Source: Clostridia bacterium
GTDB taxonomy: Bacteria; Bacillota; Clostridia; Oscillospirales; CAG-272
Reading direction: 5' to 3'
Assembly: GCA_017411605.1 (NCBI GenBank)
Contig: JAFQPR010000042.1
Coordinates: forward strand, 1 to 39,001
Length of the DNA: 39,001 bases
In this document: one piece after another, positions 26,007 to 34,769 of the stretch
Layout of the letters: every line of letters begins with the position of its first letter
How positions within the stretch are numbered: position 1 is the first letter of the stretch
The notes under the pieces: model-generated
Databases searched by the model: none
Told to the model about the DNA's origin: nothing
What the model saw: the letters and a program-made list of their open reading frames with translations, nothing else
Translations under genes and position numbers: made by a program

Positions 26007-26993
26007 TTATTTGTCACAATTATAAAACTGGCATCCGCAGACGTATGAATTGTTTTCGCTATAATTATCGCAACATACATGTGGCAATAGGCTTTCGTTT
26101 ATTTCTAACCAAATTATGCCACCATAGGTTGTATATCCACTGTTAGAAAGCGTACTTTCTAAAGCATCTGAACTTTCCTCGAAATTTAATCCCTTGTGAA
26201 CGTAAATGTTTCCATTTGACGCGTCATAATCATAAGCTATCATAGCATGCCCGATACCACCTGCAATAATATTTTCATTGCCAGAGTTGCTAGAATATTT
26301 ATAACCGAAGTATAAAACCGGTACACCTGCAGTTATTTTGCTAATCATTTCGCTTCTTATTGAGTCAGCCGAATGCCCATCTTCAACAAATTTTGTTCTT
26401 ATGGTAACTTGCCTAATAGTAAAACCTCTCACACTGTATAAATAATGGATTAACAGCGATAATAATTGACTTGATGTGATTCCTAAACTTTCAGTTCCAC
26501 CAGTTCTCAAATTGGATGAATTGTAAAAATTCAATGAGCTGCCCATACCTAACGAAATCAGATATGCATGCAAGGATTGATTCTTATGATCATTGATAAA
26601 CTGTGTATAAGTTTTATTTTGATTTGCATAATTTGTTACAAGTGTTTTTTCATACAAATTACCGGGGGAACCATATAGCAGAGGGTAACCAGACTCTCCC
26701 TCTTCCGACTTAACAATTAAATTATCAGGAACAAAATTATCGTGCTTAAAAGAGTCGTAATACGTGAGAAGCATTCCTAAAGCTACATATGCACAAGTAT
26801 CTTGAGAATTGTAACCAAAGTAATTAATTAAGCTAGAGTAATAATTTGCTGCATAACTATCAATTATTGGACTATGCATCCTATATAAATTTTGATATTC
26901 ATCAAGTTCGGCCGCAAAAACAGATGTGGCACTCAAACAAAGCATTGCTGTTACTAAGACTATTACTATTAAAATCCTACATCTTTTTTTCAT
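26007..26993 (-). CDS. Secreted papain-like cysteine protease (C39-like)
   Basis: This 328-residue protein has a Sec signal peptide with likely cleavage near Ala27-Ala28 (SVFAAE). The motif NYFGYNSQDTCAYVALGMLL puts Gln64 and the probable nucleophile Cys67 at the start of a helix, as in papain-like and C39-type peptidases. GIGHAMIAYDYD with His249 is the likely base, and the IYVHKGLN segment follows. It should cleave peptides outside the cell. The C-terminus is Cys-rich (HVCCDNY...YVCGCQFYNCDK) and may form disulfides or bind metal. GGAG lies before the ATG. It diverges from the padR cassette, separated by two back-to-back promoters. The protease call is inferred from motifs only. Confidence 0.78.
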   Translation of the reverse strand: MKKRCRILIVIVLVTAMLCLSATSVFAAELDEYQNLYRMHSPIIDSYAANYYSSLINYFGYNSQDTCAYVALGMLLTYYDSFKHDNFVPDNLIVKSEEGESGYPLLYGSPGNLYEKTLVTNYANQNKTYTQFINDHKNQSLHAYLISLGMGSSLNFYNSSNLRTGGTESLGITSSQLLSLLIHYLYSVRGFTIRQVTIRTKFVEDGHSADSIRSEMISKITAGVPVLYFGYKYSSNSGNENIIAGGIGHAMIAYDYDASNGNIYVHKGLNFEESSDALESTLSNSGYTTYGGIIWLEINESLLPHVCCDNYSENNSYVCGCQFYNCDK

Positions 26994-27096
26994 TTTTTAT
27001 TCTCCTTTTTATTTTTATGATAATATTTTAAATATCTTCGCTCGTATTGCACTTTTCGCACATTGGCATCACCCCGCTTTTCTATATTCTGTTTTC

Positions 27097-27125
27097 ATTT
27101 TAGCATAGATTTATAGTTTTGTCAA
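27097..27125 (-). promoter_or_regulatory. Promoter of the cysteine protease gene
   Basis: On the minus strand TTGACA (27125 to 27120), 17 bp, then TAAAAT (27102 to 27097) with a TGC extended -10. The leader to the ATG at 26993 is about 100 nt. Confidence 0.8.
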
Positions 27126-27180
27126 TAATATTATGTGTCAAATAATATAATTGCTACAAAAAATATTTGCTTCAAATTAC

Positions 27181-27209
27181 TTGACTTATGCCGTGCTTTG
27201 TGGTAAAAT
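27181..27209 (+). promoter_or_regulatory. Promoter of the padR cassette
   Basis: TTGACT (27181-27186), 17 bp, then TAAAAT (27204-27209) with a TGG extended -10. It stands 55 bp from the divergent protease promoter, so a regulator bound between them could act on both. A TGAC/GTCA half-site pair lies at 27219-27233. Confidence 0.8.
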
Positions 27210-27248
27210 GAAGCAAAGTGACACCAAAAGTCAGAAGGGAGACCGATA

Positions 27249-27602
27249 TTGGCTGGTACTTCGGATATTAAGGAAAAGTTAAAGCGCGGATATTTGGAAA
27301 TGCTTATTCTGCAGCTTCTTTCCGAGGAAGATATGTACGGTTATCAATTAAAAACCGAAATCCTTGAAAGAAGCAATAATCTGCTGGATTTAACAGAGGG
27401 CGTGCTCTACCCTCCTCTCTACAGAATGATTGAAAAGGAGCTTATCTCCGAGAGGAAAGAAACCGTCGGTAAACGGCGAGTAAGAGTATATTATCACATC
27501 GAGGATTCGGGAAAAGTCTTTCTTGAGTATCTTAAGAGTGAGTATAAAAAAGCTATGGAAGGCGTTTGCCGTGTTATGAAATGGGGTGAATCCAATGAAT
27601 AA
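27249..27602 (+). CDS. PadR family transcriptional regulator
   Basis: The start is a TTG at 27249 with AGAAGGGAG about eight bases upstream, giving 117 residues. The winged-helix fold of PadR is recognised from LKRGYLEMLILQLLSEEDMYGYQLKTEI, then LTEGVLYPPLYRMIEKELI and RRVRVYYHIEDSGKVFL. PadR proteins usually repress their own operon. The next gene encodes a HAAS-type protein, and such padR-HAAS pairs are common in Bacillota, where the two products act together to control a membrane or secreted target. The TTG start should reduce translation. Confidence 0.92.
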   Translation: MAGTSDIKEKLKRGYLEMLILQLLSEEDMYGYQLKTEILERSNNLLDLTEGVLYPPLYRMIEKELISERKETVGKRRVRVYYHIEDSGKVFLEYLKSEYKKAMEGVCRVMKWGESNE

Positions 27603-27993
27603 AGCAATAAAGGCAGAGGTCAGAGCATACCTTAGAAAGATAAGAAAAGCTCTCCCCGGTTCCTTTAATACAAAGCAGGCTGTTGCTTCAACATTAAAAT
27701 CTCAAATAGAAAACTATATCGAGGATAATCCCGACGCAACGATTGATGACGTTATTGAACGTTTTGGAACGCCCGAAACGATAGCGAACGAATTCGACGT
27801 TACAGAATTCAGTGCGGAGATTAAAAAGTATAAACTAAAAGTTTTGGTGTTAAGCATAGTATCCATATTAATACTGTCAGTTTGTATCATACTAACAGTT
27901 GCTTTGGTTGAAGCTTTTAACGAAAGCTCATTCACAATCACAGATGATTTTGATTCTGAAAACGACAGATATAACAATGAGGTGGATTCATGA
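27595..27993 (+). CDS. HAAS-domain membrane protein
   Basis: The ATG at 27595 overlaps the padR stop and has GGGGTGA six bases upstream; a GTG at 27586 is less likely. The 132-residue product has an N-terminal HAAS/DUF1700-like region (EVRAYLRKIRKALPG...IENYIEDNP...VIERFGTPETIANEF) followed by one membrane helix near residues 82-105 and a short acidic extracellular tail. Such proteins are typically encoded beside PadR. The TGA stop overlaps the next ATG, so translation of the three genes is coupled. Confidence 0.85.
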   Translation: MNKAIKAEVRAYLRKIRKALPGSFNTKQAVASTLKSQIENYIEDNPDATIDDVIERFGTPETIANEFDVTEFSAEIKKYKLKVLVLSIVSILILSVCIILTVALVEAFNESSFTITDDFDSENDRYNNEVDS

Positions 27994-28487
27994 AAAAAAT
28001 ATTAGCGTTTATATCATTTACAGTATTACTACTCTCCTTCTCTTTGACAGCATTTGCTTCTACAAGCTTGCCTGAAAAAAGCTTGCCCGAGAATTCCGAA
28101 ATAACTTATTTAAGTAACGGTAGCTATATTATAACAACGTTTAGTGTTATTCCAACCGACAATTCCGTTCAAACTGCTGCTACAACCTATACTAAGCAAG
28201 GTACTAAAACCATAAATTGCTATTCAAGTGATAATGAACTTGAATGGGAATACACTTTAACAGGAACATTTACCGTTAATAACGGTATTTCAGCAACGTG
28301 TACTAATGCTACACATTCTAAAACAATATACTCGAGCAAATGGAGTTTTTCCGATGAAAATACATACGCGGAGAATAACGTTGCACACGGTAAGGGTGTA
28401 TTCAAGAGAAAAGTATTGTTTATCGTTGTTGAAAAAACAAACGTCGATATTTCAATTACTTGCGACGTTTACGGCAATCTTTCATAA
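27990..28487 (+). CDS. Secreted protein of the padR cassette
   Basis: This 165-residue protein begins with a Sec signal peptide, cleaved probably after Ala-Phe-Ala (near residue 23). The mature part is Thr/Ser-rich and beta-like; a central WEYTLTGTFTVNNGISATC segment recalls small secreted proteins common in Clostridia that follow padR or HAAS genes. No enzyme motif. The start overlaps the HAAS stop (ATGA). The cassette suggests that PadR and HAAS control export or display of this product, but that is inference. Confidence 0.78.
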   Translation: MKKILAFISFTVLLLSFSLTAFASTSLPEKSLPENSEITYLSNGSYIITTFSVIPTDNSVQTAATTYTKQGTKTINCYSSDNELEWEYTLTGTFTVNNGISATCTNATHSKTIYSSKWSFSDENTYAENNVAHGKGVFKRKVLFIVVEKTNVDISITCDVYGNLS

Positions 28488-28502
28488 TTGATATTTTTAA
28501 TT

Positions 28503-28530
28503 TCGGCAGGCACTCAGCCTGCCGATTTTT
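28503..28530 (+). terminator. Intrinsic terminator
   Basis: A 9-bp perfect stem TCGGCAGGC/GCCTGCCGA with a 5-nt loop (28512-28516) and five T residues ends the padR cassette transcript. Confidence 0.95.
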
Positions 28531-28620
28531 ATATGATTTTCCCTTTGATATCTTATCTCCGCACGGCTTTTTATACAAAAGGAATTACCAAAGACGGGCA
28601 AACTTTGTTATATTATACAC

Positions 28621-28649
28621 TTGACAAAGTTGTCAAATAGTGATAAAAT
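28621..28649 (+). promoter_or_regulatory. pyr operon promoter with overlapping palindrome
   Basis: TTGACA (28621-28626), 17 bp, TAAAAT (28644-28649) with a TGA extended -10. The -35 forms half of a perfect palindrome TTGACAA-AG-TTGTCAA (28621-28636), a good candidate operator. The leader is about 40 nt and holds a GCGCG/CGCGC hairpin (28665-28669 with 28678-28682) ending two bases before the ribosome site. It is too short for a PyrR-type attenuator. Confidence 0.8.
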
Positions 28650-28695
28650 ATATAAAATAATTTTGCGCGGGCAGGTTCGCGCTAAAGGAGTATTT

Positions 28696-29904
28696 ATGAA
28701 GAGAATTACCGATAATATCATATGCAGCGACAGAATGACCGATAGCGATATGGGTGTTGTGTCCTCTTTTTCCGGTTTTCTCCCCAAATCCAAATCATAT
28801 ATTGCTTTACTCGGCTTTTGCGATGTGCACGTGCATTTTCGTGAGCCGGGTTTTTCTTATAAAGGGACAGTTGAGGCAGGCTCAAAGGCATCCGCGAAGG
28901 GCGGCTATACCGCAGTTTGCACTATGCCGAACTTAAATCCCGTGCCGGACTCTGCGGAGCATATATCCGAGCAGCTCGCTATAATTGAGCGCGACGCGGT
29001 AATAGACGTTTATCCTTACGCCTCAATCACGCTCGGTCAGAAGGGCGAGCGCCTTTCGGATATGGATGCGTTGGCGCCGCTTGCCATCGGTTTTTCCGAC
29101 GACGGTAAGGGCGTTCAAAGCGAGAAGCTTATGGAAGAGGCTATGCTCAAGGCAAAGAGCCTCGGCAAGATAATCGTTGCGCACTGCGAGGATAACTCCC
29201 TGCTCCGCGGCGGATATATCCACGACGGAGAATACGCAAGGGCTCACGGTCACCGCGGAATTTGCTCGGAGAGCGAATGGGGACCTATCAAGCGCGATAT
29301 CGAGCTGCTCCGCAAGACGGGCGCCGCATATCACGTTTGCCACATCTCAACGAAGGAGTCGGTTGAGCTGATACGGCAGGCAAAAAAAGAAGGTATTGAT
29401 ATCACCTGCGAAACCGCTCCGCATTACCTTATTCTCGATGATTCCGACCTTCGTGAGGAAGGACGCTTCAAGATGAATCCCCCGCTCCGCTCAAAAGCGG
29501 ACAGAGAGGCTCTCATTGAGGGACTTCTTGACGGCACGATAGATATGATAGCCACGGATCACGCGCCCCACTCGGCAGAGGAAAAATCCCGAGGCCTTGA
29601 AAATTCAGCCTTCGGTATCGTAGGCATTGAAACCGCGTTTTCCGCTATGTATACGCATTTTGTTAAGACGGGTATTATCACGCTCGAAAGACTCGAGGAG
29701 CTTCTTGCTATCGCGCCGAGAGAACGCTTCGGGATTCCCCTCTCTGATGCGGGCTTCTCTATCTGGGAGCTCGACGAAAAGTATACCGTCAACCCCGATG
29801 AGTTTATCTCAAAGGGACGCGCGACACCGCTTGAGGGTATGGAGCTTTACGGACGTAATATGCTCACCTACCATCGCGGAAACGTCGTTTTTAAGCTTGT
29901 TTAA
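28696..29904 (+). CDS. pyrC: PyrC, dihydroorotase
   Basis: The start is the ATG at 28696 after AAAGGAG (28684-28690), giving 402 residues; the longer frame from 28621 begins inside the promoter. This amidohydrolase closes carbamoyl aspartate to dihydroorotate. Metal-binding motifs are DVHVHFREPG near residue 48, AHCEDN, CHISTKES and IATDHAPHS. Length and motifs are of the type I family found in Gram-positives. It opens the pyrimidine operon. Confidence 0.95.
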   Translation: MKRITDNIICSDRMTDSDMGVVSSFSGFLPKSKSYIALLGFCDVHVHFREPGFSYKGTVEAGSKASAKGGYTAVCTMPNLNPVPDSAEHISEQLAIIERDAVIDVYPYASITLGQKGERLSDMDALAPLAIGFSDDGKGVQSEKLMEEAMLKAKSLGKIIVAHCEDNSLLRGGYIHDGEYARAHGHRGICSESEWGPIKRDIELLRKTGAAYHVCHISTKESVELIRQAKKEGIDITCETAPHYLILDDSDLREEGRFKMNPPLRSKADREALIEGLLDGTIDMIATDHAPHSAEEKSRGLENSAFGIVGIETAFSAMYTHFVKTGIITLERLEELLAIAPRERFGIPLSDAGFSIWELDEKYTVNPDEFISKGRATPLEGMELYGRNMLTYHRGNVVFKLV

Positions 29905-29928
29905 TAAATTTCGGAGGATATAAAAATT

Positions 29929-32900
29929 ATGGCAAAGAGAACAGATCTGAAAAAGATTCTAATCATCGGCTCGGGACCTATCGTTATAGGTCAGGCGGCT
30001 GAGTTCGACTATGCGGGAACGCAGGCGTGCCTTGCGCTCAAGGAAGAGGGCTACGAGGTCGTGCTCGTTAACTCAAACCCCGCAACGATAATGACCGACA
30101 CCGTTATTGCGGACAAGGTCTATATGGAGCCGCTAACACTTGAATATATCGCAAAGATACTCCGCTATGAGCGCCCCGACGCTATCGTACCGGGTATCGG
30201 CGGTCAGACAGGTCTTAACCTCGCTATGCAGCTCGAGAAGAAGGGCGTTCTTAAGGAATGCCGCGTTCAGCTTCTCGGAACGAGCAGCGAGAGCATCGAG
30301 AGAGCTGAGGACAGAGAGCTCTTCAAGCAGCTCTGCGAGTCTATCGGCGAGCCTACCATTCCTTCGGAGATCACCTACAATATCGAAGAAGCCAAGGCAG
30401 CGGCAAAGAGAATAGGCTATCCCGTTGTTCTCCGCCCCGCATTCACCCTCGGCGGTACGGGCGGCGGCTTTGCCTCAAACGAGGACGAGCTCGTTGAGAT
30501 AGGTATGAACGGCTTCGCGCTCTCACCCGTGCATCAGGTGCTTATCGAGAAGAGCGTTAAGGGCTACAAGGAGATCGAATTCGAGGTTATGCGCGACTCC
30601 GCTGACAACGCGATAACCATATGCGGTATGGAAAACATCGATCCCGTCGGTGTTCACACAGGTGACTCCGCCGTTGTTGCTCCCATACTTTCCTTAAATG
30701 ACCACGATCTCAAGATGCTCAACGACTCCGCTATAAAGCTCATAAGAGAGCTTAAGATAGAGGGCGGATGCAACGTTCAGTTCGCGCTCAACCCCTATAC
30801 CAGCGAATACTACCTTATCGAGGTCAACCCGAGAGTTTCGCGTTCCTCGGCTCTCGCTTCAAAGGCGAGCGGCTTCCCCATTGCGAGAGTTACCGCAAAG
30901 ATCGCGGTGGGTATGACTCTCGACGAAATTGCGGTAGCCGGCACGACCGCTATCCACGAGCCGAAGCTCGATTATATAGTTGCTAAGTTCCCGAGATTCC
31001 CCTTCGATAAGTTTACCTCCGTATCGAACGTTCTCGGCACGCAGATGAAGGCTACGGGTGAGGTTATGGGTATCGGCTCAAACCTCTGCGAGTGTATACT
31101 TAAGTCCGTTCGTTCTCTCGAGATAGGCGTAAATCACCTCTATCTTGCGAAGTTCGACTCTATGTCAACGGATGAAATATTCGAATATATGAACGAGTTC
31201 AAGTCGGACACTCTCTTCGCCGTTACCGAGCTTATCCGCCGCGACGTATCGCTTGAGAAGCTCCACGAGGTAACGATGATCACTCCCCTCTTCCTCGAGG
31301 CGTTCAAGAATATCGTAGATATGGAAAATATCCTCAAGACGAAGAAGGACAAGAAGGCTCTCGAGGCGGCAAAGATAATCGGCTTCTGCGACGCTTATAT
31401 CGCAAAGCTCTGGGGCTGCACCGAGCTTGACGTATGGGATATGCGTCATAAGTATGACATCAAGCCCGCGTTCAGAATGGTTGACACGCTTCACAGCGGC
31501 GCATATATCCCCTACTTCTACTCATCCTACACGGGAAAGAACGACTCTATCCTCACGAATAAGAAGAAGGCTATCGTGCTCGGCGCAGGTCCTATCAGAA
31601 TAGGACAGGGCGTTGAGTTCGACTACTCCACCGTTCACGCGGTTATGACGATAAAGAACTCAGGCTACGAGGCTATCATCATAAACAACAACCCCGAAAC
31701 CGTTTCAACAGACTACACCACCTCGGACAAGCTCTATTTCGAGCCTCTCACTCCCGAGGACGTTATGAATATCATAGAATTTGAGAATCCCGACGGCGTT
31801 ATCGCTTCTCTCGGCGGTCAGACCGCTATCAACCTTGCCGCTCCCCTTATGAACCGCGGCGTTGAGATAATCGGTACGGACTGCGACGCTATCGACAAGG
31901 CTGAAAACCGCGATATGTTCGAAAAGCTCTTAAAGGAGCTCGATATTCCTCAGCCCGAGGGCAGAGCCGTTACGAAGATCGAGGACGGCGTTGCCGCAGC
32001 GGCAAAGATAGGCTATCCCGTTCTCGTCCGCCCGAGCTTCGTTCTCGGCGGCAGAGCTATGCAGATAGTTTCGAACGAGGAGCAGCTCCGTCACTACCTC
32101 AAGACCGCCGTTGAAATCGATGAGGACAAGCCCGTTCTCGTTGACAAGTACATCACGGGTAAAGAGGTCGAGGTCGATGCTATCTGCGACGGACGCGACG
32201 TTTTCGTTCCGGGTATTATGGAGCTCGTTGAAAGAACGGGTATCCACTCGGGTGACTCTATCTCGGTATACCCCACATTCTCTATCTCGAACAAGGTAAA
32301 GGGTATCATTCTTCAGTACGCAAAGAAGCTTGGTCTCGGTATCGGCATCAAGGGTCTTTACAATATTCAGTTTATAGTAGATAAGGATGACAAGGTCTTT
32401 ATCATCGAGGTAAACCCCCGCTCCTCAAGAACGGTTCCCTTCCTTTCAAAGGCAACGGGATACAGCCTTGCGGATATCGCAACTGAGGTTATCCTCGGCA
32501 AATCCCTCAAGGAGCAGGGTATCTTCGATATCTACCCCGAGGAGAAGAAGAGATGGTACGTTAAGGTGCCTGTATTCTCCTTCAGCAAGATAAGAGGTAT
32601 CGACGCATATCTTTCGCCCGAGATGAAGTCCACGGGTGAGGCTATCGGCTATGACGATAAGCTTAACCGCGCGCTCTACAAGGCGCTTCAGGCATCGGGC
32701 ACTCACCTTCAGAACTACGGTACGGTATTCGCGACTATCGCGGATAAGGACAAGGAAGAGGCTCTTCCTCTCATCCGCCGCTTCTACAATCTCGGCTTCA
32801 ACATTGAGGCTACAGAGGGAACGGCTAAGTTCCTTAAGGAGAACGGAATCAGGACTCACGTTCTCAAGAAGATAGGCGAAGGCAGCAACGAGATCGTTGA

Positions 32901-33099
32901 CTCCATCCGTCAGGGACATATCGCATACGTTATCAACACGAGCGGTCTTGGCACAAGCGGCGGTAACTCCGACGGCTACTATATCAGAAAGGCTGCAACC
33001 GAGAGCAACGTAACTATCTTTACCTCTCTCGATACCGTAAAGGTTCTTCTCGACGTTCTTGATGAGAACACTATCCGTATCTCCACTATCGACGCATAA
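29929..33099 (+). CDS. carB: CarB, carbamoyl-phosphate synthase large subunit
   Basis: This 1056-residue protein has the two homologous ATP-grasp halves. The first opens with IIGSGPIVIGQAAEFDYAGT and the second, from about residue 545, with VLGAGPIRIGQGVEFDYS; an MGS-like allosteric domain follows from about residue 925. It makes carbamoyl phosphate from bicarbonate, ATP and ammonia delivered by CarA. No carA lies in this window, so the glutaminase subunit must be elsewhere if it exists. GGAGG precedes the ATG. Codon usage is biased to preferred codons, consistent with high expression. Confidence 0.97.
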   Translation: MAKRTDLKKILIIGSGPIVIGQAAEFDYAGTQACLALKEEGYEVVLVNSNPATIMTDTVIADKVYMEPLTLEYIAKILRYERPDAIVPGIGGQTGLNLAMQLEKKGVLKECRVQLLGTSSESIERAEDRELFKQLCESIGEPTIPSEITYNIEEAKAAAKRIGYPVVLRPAFTLGGTGGGFASNEDELVEIGMNGFALSPVHQVLIEKSVKGYKEIEFEVMRDSADNAITICGMENIDPVGVHTGDSAVVAPILSLNDHDLKMLNDSAIKLIRELKIEGGCNVQFALNPYTSEYYLIEVNPRVSRSSALASKASGFPIARVTAKIAVGMTLDEIAVAGTTAIHEPKLDYIVAKFPRFPFDKFTSVSNVLGTQMKATGEVMGIGSNLCECILKSVRSLEIGVNHLYLAKFDSMSTDEIFEYMNEFKSDTLFAVTELIRRDVSLEKLHEVTMITPLFLEAFKNIVDMENILKTKKDKKALEAAKIIGFCDAYIAKLWGCTELDVWDMRHKYDIKPAFRMVDTLHSGAYIPYFYSSYTGKNDSILTNKKKAIVLGAGPIRIGQGVEFDYSTVHAVMTIKNSGYEAIIINNNPETVSTDYTTSDKLYFEPLTPEDVMNIIEFENPDGVIASLGGQTAINLAAPLMNRGVEIIGTDCDAIDKAENRDMFEKLLKELDIPQPEGRAVTKIEDGVAAAAKIGYPVLVRPSFVLGGRAMQIVSNEEQLRHYLKTAVEIDEDKPVLVDKYITGKEVEVDAICDGRDVFVPGIMELVERTGIHSGDSISVYPTFSISNKVKGIILQYAKKLGLGIGIKGLYNIQFIVDKDDKVFIIEVNPRSSRTVPFLSKATGYSLADIATEVILGKSLKEQGIFDIYPEEKKRWYVKVPVFSFSKIRGIDAYLSPEMKSTGEAIGYDDKLNRALYKALQASGTHLQNYGTVFATIADKDKEEALPLIRRFYNLGFNIEATEGTAKFLKENGIRTHVLKKIGEGSNEIVDSIRQGHIAYVINTSGLGTSGGNSDGYYIRKAATESNVTIFTSLDTVKVLLDVLDENTIRISTIDA

Positions 33100-33109
33100 G
33101 GTGACTCCA

Positions 33110-33841
33110 ATGAAGCAAGCAATATTTGAAATTACCGAAAACAGACCTCTCACGAAAAACGTATTTCTTATGCGTCTTTCGGGAGATACGTCTGATATCA
33201 CCGCCTCGGGTCAGTTCGTAAACCTTAAGCTTGACGGCTTATTCCTTCGCCGTCCCATCTCGGTTTGCGACTCCGAGGACGGAGTGCTTACTCTTATATA
33301 TAAGGTAGTAGGCCGCGGCACAGAGCTTATGAGCAAAATGCGCCCGGGCGAAAAAATTGACATACTCACAGGTCTTGGTAACGGATACAATCTCGATAAA
33401 TCGGGTGATGCTCCCCTGCTCGTTGGCGGCGGTGTTGGCGTTCCCCCTCTCTACCGCCTTGCAAAGGAGCTTTGCGCTATGGGCAAGGACGTGACCGTTA
33501 TCCTCGGCTTTAACACGAAGGACGAGGTATTCTACGAGGCTGAATTTGCCGCTCTCGGCGCAAAGGTGCTCGTTGCAACCGTTGACGGCTCGTACGGCAC
33601 GAAGGGCTTCGTTACCGACGCTATGAAAGGACTTTCGTATACATACTTCTACTCCTGCGGTCCCGAGCCTATGCTGAAGGCGCTCTACCGCGCGTCCGAG
33701 AGCGACGGCGAGATGAGCTTTGAGGAGCGTATGGGATGCGGATTCGGCGCTTGCATGGGCTGCTCCTGCAAGACCGTTACGGGAAATAAGCGCATCTGCA
33801 AGGAAGGTCCCGTACTCGCAAAGGAGGACATTATATGGTAG
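33110..33841 (+). CDS. pyrK: PyrK, electron-transfer subunit of dihydroorotate dehydrogenase B
   Basis: The start is the ATG at 33110 after AAGGTGA, giving 243 residues. The FAD part has RRPISVCD and the NAD part GGGVGVPPLY with SCGPEPM. The C-terminal cysteines C-x4-C-x2-C followed by C-x-x-GP (MGCGFGACMGC then RICKEGP) form the [2Fe-2S] site typical of PyrK. It passes electrons from PyrD to NAD. Its stop overlaps the pyrD start by seven bases, so the two subunits are made together. Confidence 0.96.
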   Translation: MKQAIFEITENRPLTKNVFLMRLSGDTSDITASGQFVNLKLDGLFLRRPISVCDSEDGVLTLIYKVVGRGTELMSKMRPGEKIDILTGLGNGYNLDKSGDAPLLVGGGVGVPPLYRLAKELCAMGKDVTVILGFNTKDEVFYEAEFAALGAKVLVATVDGSYGTKGFVTDAMKGLSYTYFYSCGPEPMLKALYRASESDGEMSFEERMGCGFGACMGCSCKTVTGNKRICKEGPVLAKEDIIW

Positions 33842-34749
33842 ATTTAAAGGTAAGCCTTGCGGGAATAGAGATAGATAATCCTATAATCCCCGCGAGCGGT
33901 ACGTTCGGCTACGGCTATGAATTTGCCGAGCTTTACGACATAAATATTCTCGGAACCTTCTCCTTCAAGGGTACGACGAAGGATGCGAGATTCGGTAACC
34001 CCACCCCGAGAATCGCGGAATGCCGCGAGGGTATGATCAACGCAGTAGGACTTCAGAATCCCGGCGTTGATAAGGTTATCTCCGAGGAGCTTCCAAAGCT
34101 CCGCCGCTGCTTCTCGAAAAAGGTTATGGCAAACGTAAGCGGATTCTCGGTTGAGGATTATGCTTACACCTGCGAAAAGCTTGACAAGATAGACGATATA
34201 GGCTGGCTCGAGGTCAACGTTTCCTGCCCCAACGTTCACGGCGGCGGTATGAGCTTCGGTACTTCTCCCGAGGCTGCAGCAGAGGTCACGAGAGCTGTAA
34301 AGGCGGTAACGAAAAAGCCCGTTTTCATCAAGCTCTCACCCAACGTTACGGACATTGTTGCTATCGCGAAGGCGTGCGAGGATGCAGGCGCTGACGGCAT
34401 CAGCCTTATAAATACTCTTCTCGGTATGAGAATCAATCTTAACAACAGACGTCCGATAATCGCAAACAAGATGGGCGGCTTCTCGGGCCCTGCTATCTTC
34501 CCCGTCGCTGTAAGAATGGTATATCAGGTAGCGCACGCGGTAAAAATACCCGTTATAGGTATGGGCGGCGTATCATGCGCCGAGGACGTTATCGAGCTTA
34601 TGCTCGCGGGCGCAACTGCGGTCGAGGTCGGCGCGGCTAACCTGGTTGATCCCTTTGTTTGCAAGAAAATAATCGAGGAGCTTCCCTCGGTGTGCGAAAA
34701 ATACGGTATCACTTCACTTTCCGAGATCATCGGCGGTGTAAAAGACTAG
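33835..34749 (+). CDS. pyrD: PyrD, dihydroorotate dehydrogenase type 1B
   Basis: This 304-residue FMN enzyme oxidises dihydroorotate to orotate. NPIIPASGTFGYG near the N-terminus, NVSCPNVHGGG with the catalytic Cys131, KLSPNVTDI and GMGGVSCAEDVIE are typical. The Cys (rather than Ser) base and the adjoining pyrK identify class 1B, which uses NAD through PyrK. The cofactor-binding end (GATAVEVGAANL) is normal. Start overlaps the end of pyrK. Confidence 0.97.
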   Translation: MVDLKVSLAGIEIDNPIIPASGTFGYGYEFAELYDINILGTFSFKGTTKDARFGNPTPRIAECREGMINAVGLQNPGVDKVISEELPKLRRCFSKKVMANVSGFSVEDYAYTCEKLDKIDDIGWLEVNVSCPNVHGGGMSFGTSPEAAAEVTRAVKAVTKKPVFIKLSPNVTDIVAIAKACEDAGADGISLINTLLGMRINLNNRRPIIANKMGGFSGPAIFPVAVRMVYQVAHAVKIPVIGMGGVSCAEDVIELMLAGATAVEVGAANLVDPFVCKKIIEELPSVCEKYGITSLSEIIGGVKD

Positions 34750-34769
34750 AAATATAAGAGGTAGAAAAA

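Noticed and set aside
28650..28695. PyrR-type attenuator or UMP riboswitch before pyrC
   Set aside because: The leader is only about 40 nt with a single short GC hairpin; there is no anti-terminator/terminator pair.
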